From Frigoriglobus tundricola (lineage in GTDB: Bacteria > Planctomycetota > Planctomycetia > Gemmatales > Gemmataceae), in assembly GCF_013128195.2 (NCBI RefSeq), contig NZ_CP053452.2, forward strand, positions 682,001 through 746,000: a stretch of DNA of 64,000 nucleotides, in the 5' to 3' direction. Under the pieces are notes generated by a model. The model had not been told where the DNA came from. It did no database searches and saw nothing but the letters and a program-made list of their open reading frames with translations. The position numbers and the translations under genes are program-made. This document shows, in pieces, positions 59,525 to 64,000 of this stretch; the first letter of the stretch is position 1, and each line of letters begins with the position of its first letter.

Positions 59525-60751
59525 ATGCGGAAGCGAGTCGTCTGGGGCGTTCTGTGCCTGGGCGTGATGATACTCGCCACGTTATCCGGGTGCCGCAAGG
59601 GTCCGTCGGGGCCACCCGCTCAAACGAAGCAAGTGGTTCCCGTGAGCCACCCCGTTCAGCGGCAGGTGACCGAGTACGTGGAGTACACCGGCCGGACGGA
59701 CGCCGTGCAGTCGGTCGGCATCCGCGCCCGGGTCACCGGGTACCTCATGCGGTCGCCGTTCAAGGAGGGCGACCTCGTCAAGGGGCCGATCAAGTGGTTC
59801 GGGATCACGGTCCGGCCGGGCGACCTGCTGTTCGAGATCGATCCCCGCCCCTACAAGGCGCAGCTCGATCAGGCCGTCAGCCAGGTGAAGGTGAACGAGG
59901 CCCAGCTCAAGCTCGCCCAGGCGAACTACGACCGGGCGAAGATCAGCTACGATAAGGCGGCCGGCAGCAAATCGGACCTCGACACCGCGGTCGCCTCCGT
60001 CGAGCAGGCCGTCGCCCTGATCGAGTCGGCGAAGGCGAACGTGCGACTGTACGATCTGAACCTCAGCTACACCCGCGTCACGTCCCCGATCGACGGCCAG
60101 GTGAGCCGCTACTACTACACGACCGGCAACCTGATCAGCCAGGACTCGACGCTGCTCACAACGGTCGTTTCGGTCGATCCGATGTACGCCTACTGCGACG
60201 TGGACGAGCGCACCGTGCTGCGCGTCCGCAAGGCGATCAACGAGGGGAAGATCAAGCCGCGGGCCAACGGGGCCGAGTTACAGGTCTACATGGGGCTGGA
60301 GAACGAGGTCGGGTTCCCGCACGAGGGCTCCGTCGATTTCATCAACAACGTGGTGAACCCGTCCACCGGTACGATCGCCCTCCGCGGGGTGTTTCACAAC
60401 CCGCTCCCGCCCAACGGGCGGCGGCTCATCTCGCCCGGCATGTTCGTGCGCATCCGCCTGCCGATCGGCCAGCCGCACCCGGCCCTCCTGGTCGTGGACC
60501 GGGCGATCGGCTCGGACCAGGGCAAGAAGTACGTGTACGTCGTGGACGGGGAGAACAAGGTCCAGTACCGGACCATCGCCACCGGGGCGCTGGAGGACGA
60601 CGGGCTGCGCGTTATCGAGAGCGGGCTCAAGCCCGACGACCTCGTGGTGATCGGCGCGATTCAGCAGCTGAAACCGAAGATGGACGTCGATCCCGAGCCG
60701 ACGCCCATGCCGACCCCCGGCGCCCCGAGCGAAGGCCCGCCCGCGCAGTGA
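59525..60751 (+). CDS. RND efflux periplasmic adaptor (AcrA/MexA-like) lipoprotein
   Basis: A 408-residue protein with a signal ending in the lipobox LATLSGC. The lipoyl half-domains (GYLMRSPFKEGDLVKG, YTRVTSPIDGQVSRYYYTTG) flank a coiled-coil hairpin (AQLDQAVSQVKVNEAQLKLA, YDKAAGSKSDLDTAVASVEQ). Beta-barrel and membrane-proximal parts follow (NPLPPNGRRLISPGMFVRIR, GKKYVYVVDGENKVQYRTIA). It connects the inner-membrane pump at 60934 to an outer-membrane channel, not seen here. Confidence 0.92.
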   Translation: MRKRVVWGVLCLGVMILATLSGCRKGPSGPPAQTKQVVPVSHPVQRQVTEYVEYTGRTDAVQSVGIRARVTGYLMRSPFKEGDLVKGPIKWFGITVRPGDLLFEIDPRPYKAQLDQAVSQVKVNEAQLKLAQANYDRAKISYDKAAGSKSDLDTAVASVEQAVALIESAKANVRLYDLNLSYTRVTSPIDGQVSRYYYTTGNLISQDSTLLTTVVSVDPMYAYCDVDERTVLRVRKAINEGKIKPRANGAELQVYMGLENEVGFPHEGSVDFINNVVNPSTGTIALRGVFHNPLPPNGRRLISPGMFVRIRLPIGQPHPALLVVDRAIGSDQGKKYVYVVDGENKVQYRTIATGALEDDGLRVIESGLKPDDLVVIGAIQQLKPKMDVDPEPTPMPTPGAPSEGPPAQ

Positions 60752-60933
60752 CTTGTTGAAGAGGGCGATCCGCAAATAGCTCAGAGAGGCACAGATTCGG
60801 AGCGCGCACGAACCGCCAGCGCTCGGGCCGTCGATCTCAGCCCATCTGGTTTCAACATCTGCGTCCGTCCGCGTAGTCGGCGGGTCATGCTCTTCGGCCT
60901 CGATCGGTGCTCCCCCCACGGGAAGAGACAGGC

Positions 60934-63900
60934 ATGTTCTCCGGCTTCTTCATCGACCGCCCGATCTTCGCGTCGGTCATGTCCATTGTCATCACGCTGA
61001 CGGGCTCGCTCGCGCTGGTCAACCTGCCCATCGCCCAGTACCCGGAAATCAGTCCGCCGTCGGTCCAGGTCTCGATCACCTACCCCGGCGCCAGCGCGCA
61101 GGTGGTGGCCGATACCGTGGCCGCGCCGATCGAACAGCAGGTGAACGGCGTGCCGGGCATGTTGTACATGTCCTCGCAGTCCGGGAACGACGGGTCGTAC
61201 TCGCTGACCGTCACGTTCGACATCGGCACCGACCTGAACACGGCGCTGGTCATGGTGCAGAACCGCGTGACCCTCGCCATGCCGCAACTGCCGACGGAGG
61301 TGCAGCTCCAGGGCATCACCATCCGCAAGAAGACCCCGGACATCCTCCAGGTGATCAGCTTCACGTCGCCGAACGACCGGTACGACAGCATCTACCTGAG
61401 CAACTTCGCCAAGATCAACGTGCTGGACGAGGTGCTCCGCATCGACGGCGTCTCGGACATCAACCTGTTCGGGCAGCGCGACTACAGCATGCGGGCGTGG
61501 CTCGACCCGCAAAAGCTGGCGGCCCGCGGGCTCACGGCGCTCGACGTGTCGAGCGCGATCGCCGTCCAAAACGTGCCCGCCGCCCCCGGCAGCATCGGCC
61601 AGTTGCCGGGCGGGCGCGCCCGGTCGTTCCAGTTCCCGCTCGACACGCGCGGCCAGCTCGTGTCCACGGAGGAGTTCGGGAACATCGTCATCAAGGCCGG
61701 TCGCGCGAGCCGGCCGCCGACACTGGTCGCGACCGTCACCGCGCCGGCCCCCGCCTCGGCCGGCACGACGGGCGGCGCCTTCACCGGCGGCGCGGCCACC
61801 AACACCGGCGCCCTGGGCAACGGCTCGAACACCGACCCGAACACCAACCCGCTCGGCGCGTCGGCCGCTCCCGGGGCGGCCTATCTGAGTTCCTCTGGTA
61901 CGAGCACCACTGACGCCAGTGCGAGCAGCCCGAGCGGTGGCGGGTCGGGGACGGGCGCCATGACGAGCCCGGCCACCGGTTCGGGCGGCACCTCCGGCGG
62001 TCTTTACGGGTCCGGGGCCACGAGTTCCGGCCCGGCGACCAGTATCGGAACCTCGTCGACCGCGTCGGGTTCGTCGTCCAGTTCGTCTTCGGCTTCCGGC
62101 ACGTCATCGAACGGCTCGACGGGCACCACTTCGACCGGCACGACCGACAACGCGAACGGCCAGGGTACCGGTTCGTCCCTCGGCAGCCCGCTCAGCCTGG
62201 CGAGTACGAACAATTCGGGCGCCGCGAGCGGGGCGAGTACGAGCGCATCGGCCACGGGCGGCACGGTCGGCACGAACTCCCTGAGCGGGGGCACGCTCGA
62301 CGGCGGCCCCGTGCCGTCGTCCGCGATCGTGCGGCTGCGGGACGTCGCCCGGCTCGAACTCGCCGCCCAGTCGTACACGAACGGGGCCACCTTCGACGGC
62401 AAGCCGTCCGTCGGGCTCGCCATCCACCTGCTGCCGGGGGCGAACGCCCTCGACGTGGCCGACCGCGTGAAAGCGAAGATGAAGGACCTGGAGCCGCGGT
62501 TCCCGGAGGGCGTGGAGTACAACATCGCGTACGACACCACGCCGTTCATCCGCGAATCGATCAACGACGTGGTCCAGACGCTGTTCGAGGCGGTCGCACT
62601 CGTCGCCCTCGTGGTGCTGCTGTTCCTCCAGAACTGGCGGGCCGCGGTCATCCCGCTCATTGCGGTGCCGGTCGCCATCCTGGGCACGTTCGCCGTGATG
62701 TTCGCGCTCGGGTTCACCATCAACAACATCTCGCTGTTCGGGCTGGTGCTGGCGATCGGCATCGTGGTGGACGACGCCATCGTGGTGGTGGAGAACGTCG
62801 AGCGCTGGCTCGAACAGGGGCTGGAGCCGCGGGAGGCCGCCCACAAGGCGATGGAGGAGGTGACCGGCCCGGTCGTCGCGATCGCGCTCGTGCTGTGCGC
62901 GGTGTTCGTCCCCTGCGCGTTCGTGCCCGGCATCACGGGGCAGTTCTACCGCCAGTTCGCGGTGACCATCACCGCGTCCACGGTGTTCTCGGCGTTCAAC
63001 TCGCTCACGCTCAGCCCGGCCCTGGCCGCCATCCTGATGCGGAAGCGCGAGGACAGCCGCGACGTCCTCACCCGCGGGCTCGACCTCGGGCTCGGCTGGT
63101 TCTTCAAGCTGTTCAACTGGGCCTTCGATTGGGGCACCAAGGGGTACACGCGCGTGGTCGGGTGGCTGCTCCGGCTCAGCGTGATCGTCCTCGTGCTGTA
63201 CTGCGGGCTCCTCGCCGCCACCTACTGGGTGTTCATGAAGGCCCCGATCGGGTTCGTGCCGGACCAGGACCAGGGGCGGCTGATCGTGAGCCTCCAGTTG
63301 CCCGACTCGGCCTCGCTCGAGCGGTCCCAGGCGCTCACGGCCCAGGTGGACGCGATCGCCCGGAACACGCCCGGCGTCCACCACACCGTCTCGGCCGCCG
63401 GCATGTCGCTGATCCTGTCCGCCAACAGCTCGAACTTCAGCACCGTGTTCCTCATCCTCGACCCGTTCGAGAAGCGGCAGAGCCCGGACCTCAGCGCGGA
63501 CGCGATCATGGCCCGGCTCCGCAAGGAGCTGGCCGCGAAGGTCCGCGGCGCGGACGTGAAGGTCTTCGGGGCGCCGCCGGTGCCCGGCCTGAGTGTCGCC
63601 AGTGGGTTCAAGGTCATGGTGCAGGACCGCGGCGGGATCGGCCTCGCGGAGTTGCAAAAGCAGACCGACGCCGTGGTGGCCAAGCTCCAGAACAGCCCGG
63701 CGACGGTGGGCGTGAACACGCAGTTCCGCTCGAAGACCCCGGAGCTGTTTCTCGACCTGGACCGGACCAAGGCGCAGGCGCTCGGCGTACCGATCAACGA
63801 CGTGAACTCGACCATGCAGATCTACCTCGGGTCGCTGTACACCACCAACTTCAACGAGTTCGGGCGCCACTGGCAGGTGACGATCCAGGCCGAGGGGAAG

Positions 63901-64000
63901 TTCCGGCAGCGCGTGGGCGACGTGAACCAGCTCCAGGTGCGGAACCAGTGGGGCGACATGGTGCCGCTGGGCACGCTCGTCACCCTGCGCGAGATGAACG
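60934..64000 (+). CDS. RND efflux pump (AcrB/MexB-like) with a large insertion, right end cut
   Basis: ATG at 60934-60936 begins FSGFFIDRPIFASVMSIVIT, the first helix of HAE1 pumps, and the frame is open to the window edge (over 1020 residues). PEISPPSVQVSITYPGASAQ and NRVTLAMPQLPTEVQLQGIT are porter-domain motifs. NISLFGLVLAIGIVVDDAIV, with VVVENVER, is transmembrane helix 4 with the proton-relay Asp pair. Residues about 257-462 (61702-62320) are a Ser/Gly/Thr/Ala-rich insertion between GNIVIKAGRAS and AIVRLRDVARLEL, where AcrB has only a few residues. It is downstream of the adaptor. Confidence 0.93.
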   Translation, partial: MFSGFFIDRPIFASVMSIVITLTGSLALVNLPIAQYPEISPPSVQVSITYPGASAQVVADTVAAPIEQQVNGVPGMLYMSSQSGNDGSYSLTVTFDIGTDLNTALVMVQNRVTLAMPQLPTEVQLQGITIRKKTPDILQVISFTSPNDRYDSIYLSNFAKINVLDEVLRIDGVSDINLFGQRDYSMRAWLDPQKLAARGLTALDVSSAIAVQNVPAAPGSIGQLPGGRARSFQFPLDTRGQLVSTEEFGNIVIKAGRASRPPTLVATVTAPAPASAGTTGGAFTGGAATNTGALGNGSNTDPNTNPLGASAAPGAAYLSSSGTSTTDASASSPSGGGSGTGAMTSPATGSGGTSGGLYGSGATSSGPATSIGTSSTASGSSSSSSSASGTSSNGSTGTTSTGTTDNANGQGTGSSLGSPLSLASTNNSGAASGASTSASATGGTVGTNSLSGGTLDGGPVPSSAIVRLRDVARLELAAQSYTNGATFDGKPSVGLAIHLLPGANALDVADRVKAKMKDLEPRFPEGVEYNIAYDTTPFIRESINDVVQTLFEAVALVALVVLLFLQNWRAAVIPLIAVPVAILGTFAVMFALGFTINNISLFGLVLAIGIVVDDAIVVVENVERWLEQGLEPREAAHKAMEEVTGPVVAIALVLCAVFVPCAFVPGITGQFYRQFAVTITASTVFSAFNSLTLSPALAAILMRKREDSRDVLTRGLDLGLGWFFKLFNWAFDWGTKGYTRVVGWLLRLSVIVLVLYCGLLAATYWVFMKAPIGFVPDQDQGRLIVSLQLPDSASLERSQALTAQVDAIARNTPGVHHTVSAAGMSLILSANSSNFSTVFLILDPFEKRQSPDLSADAIMARLRKELAAKVRGADVKVFGAPPVPGLSVASGFKVMVQDRGGIGLAELQKQTDAVVAKLQNSPATVGVNTQFRSKTPELFLDLDRTKAQALGVPINDVNSTMQIYLGSLYTTNFNEFGRHWQVTIQAEGKFRQRVGDVNQLQVRNQWGDMVPLGTLVTLREMN

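Noticed and set aside
62104..63870. A 588-codon open frame antisense to the RND pump
   Set aside because: It mirrors the pump's third-position GC bias, is His/Arg/Asp-rich without domains, and overlaps a certain gene.

Overview
The window is high-GC bacterial DNA that looks like a Gemmata-type planctomycete (Gemmataceae). The diagnostic families are DUF1559 pseudopilin-like proteins with an N-terminal [13 protein letters not shown] helix (two copies), a TIGR02996-domain protein, a DUF1580 protein, a DUF1501 protein, GYF_2-domain membrane proteins, an ECF sigma factor with a long C-terminal extension, and FecR-like and Gly/Tyr-rich secreted proteins. Family assignments come from reading translations by eye; no database search was run.

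1-15.5 kb is accessory DNA. Positions 1-2420 carry small minus-strand genes, two of them paralogues, ending in a SWIM-finger protein that diverges from a small XRE-regulator operon (2579-3153). Positions 3.6-6.0 kb carry a winged-helix protein, a P22-type antirepressor, two broken KilA-N copies and a cluster of palindromes centred on GGAATTCC or GGGAATCCCC. A tyrosine integrase and an excisionase (6488-7730) lie beside a tRNA 3'-end remnant. Next come eight co-directional genes (8058-15554): CI-like repressor, HTH protein, two small proteins, an Asp-rich protein, a ParB-like protein, an SF2-helicase-like protein without visible ATPase motifs, and a reverse transcriptase preceded by about 430 bases of hairpin-rich non-coding DNA. 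The reverse transcriptase runs into a truncated DUF1559 gene.

15.5-28 kb is mostly chromosomal: a minus-strand run (lipoprotein peroxiredoxin, SANT-like protein, DJ-1/PfpI protein, DUF1559 remnant), a cupredoxin-like protein, a Cys-rich protein, a LysR regulator, DUF1559 plus lipoprotein, a patch of gene wreckage with an IS3-family transposase end, and two tandem GYF_2 membrane proteins. 28-34 kb is a second island: tiny membrane proteins, a tRNA-Pro 3'-half remnant, a second tyrosine integrase, an unknown protein, DUF1580 with a start-codon hairpin, TIGR02996, and at the far end a tRNA-Arg 5'-half with a decayed integrase start.

34.5-64 kb is a metabolic chromosome segment: an SDR with a C-terminal membrane anchor, a GH15 glucoamylase in one minus-strand series with a DUF296 protein and a FAD/Fe-S dehydrogenase, an enolase-superfamily enzyme, a ThDP pyruvate oxidase-like enzyme, an ECF sigma factor, GDP-mannose 4,6-dehydratase with a GDP-4-keto-6-deoxymannose reductase-like partner (GDP-rhamnose route), and two secreted proteins. 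A phenylalanine/tyrosine catabolic cluster follows (phenylalanine hydroxylase, HPPD, homogentisate dioxygenase, interrupted by a Uma2 nuclease and a stop-containing gene). The window ends in an RND efflux pair whose inner-membrane pump carries a roughly 200-residue Ser/Gly/Thr-rich insertion and runs off the right edge.
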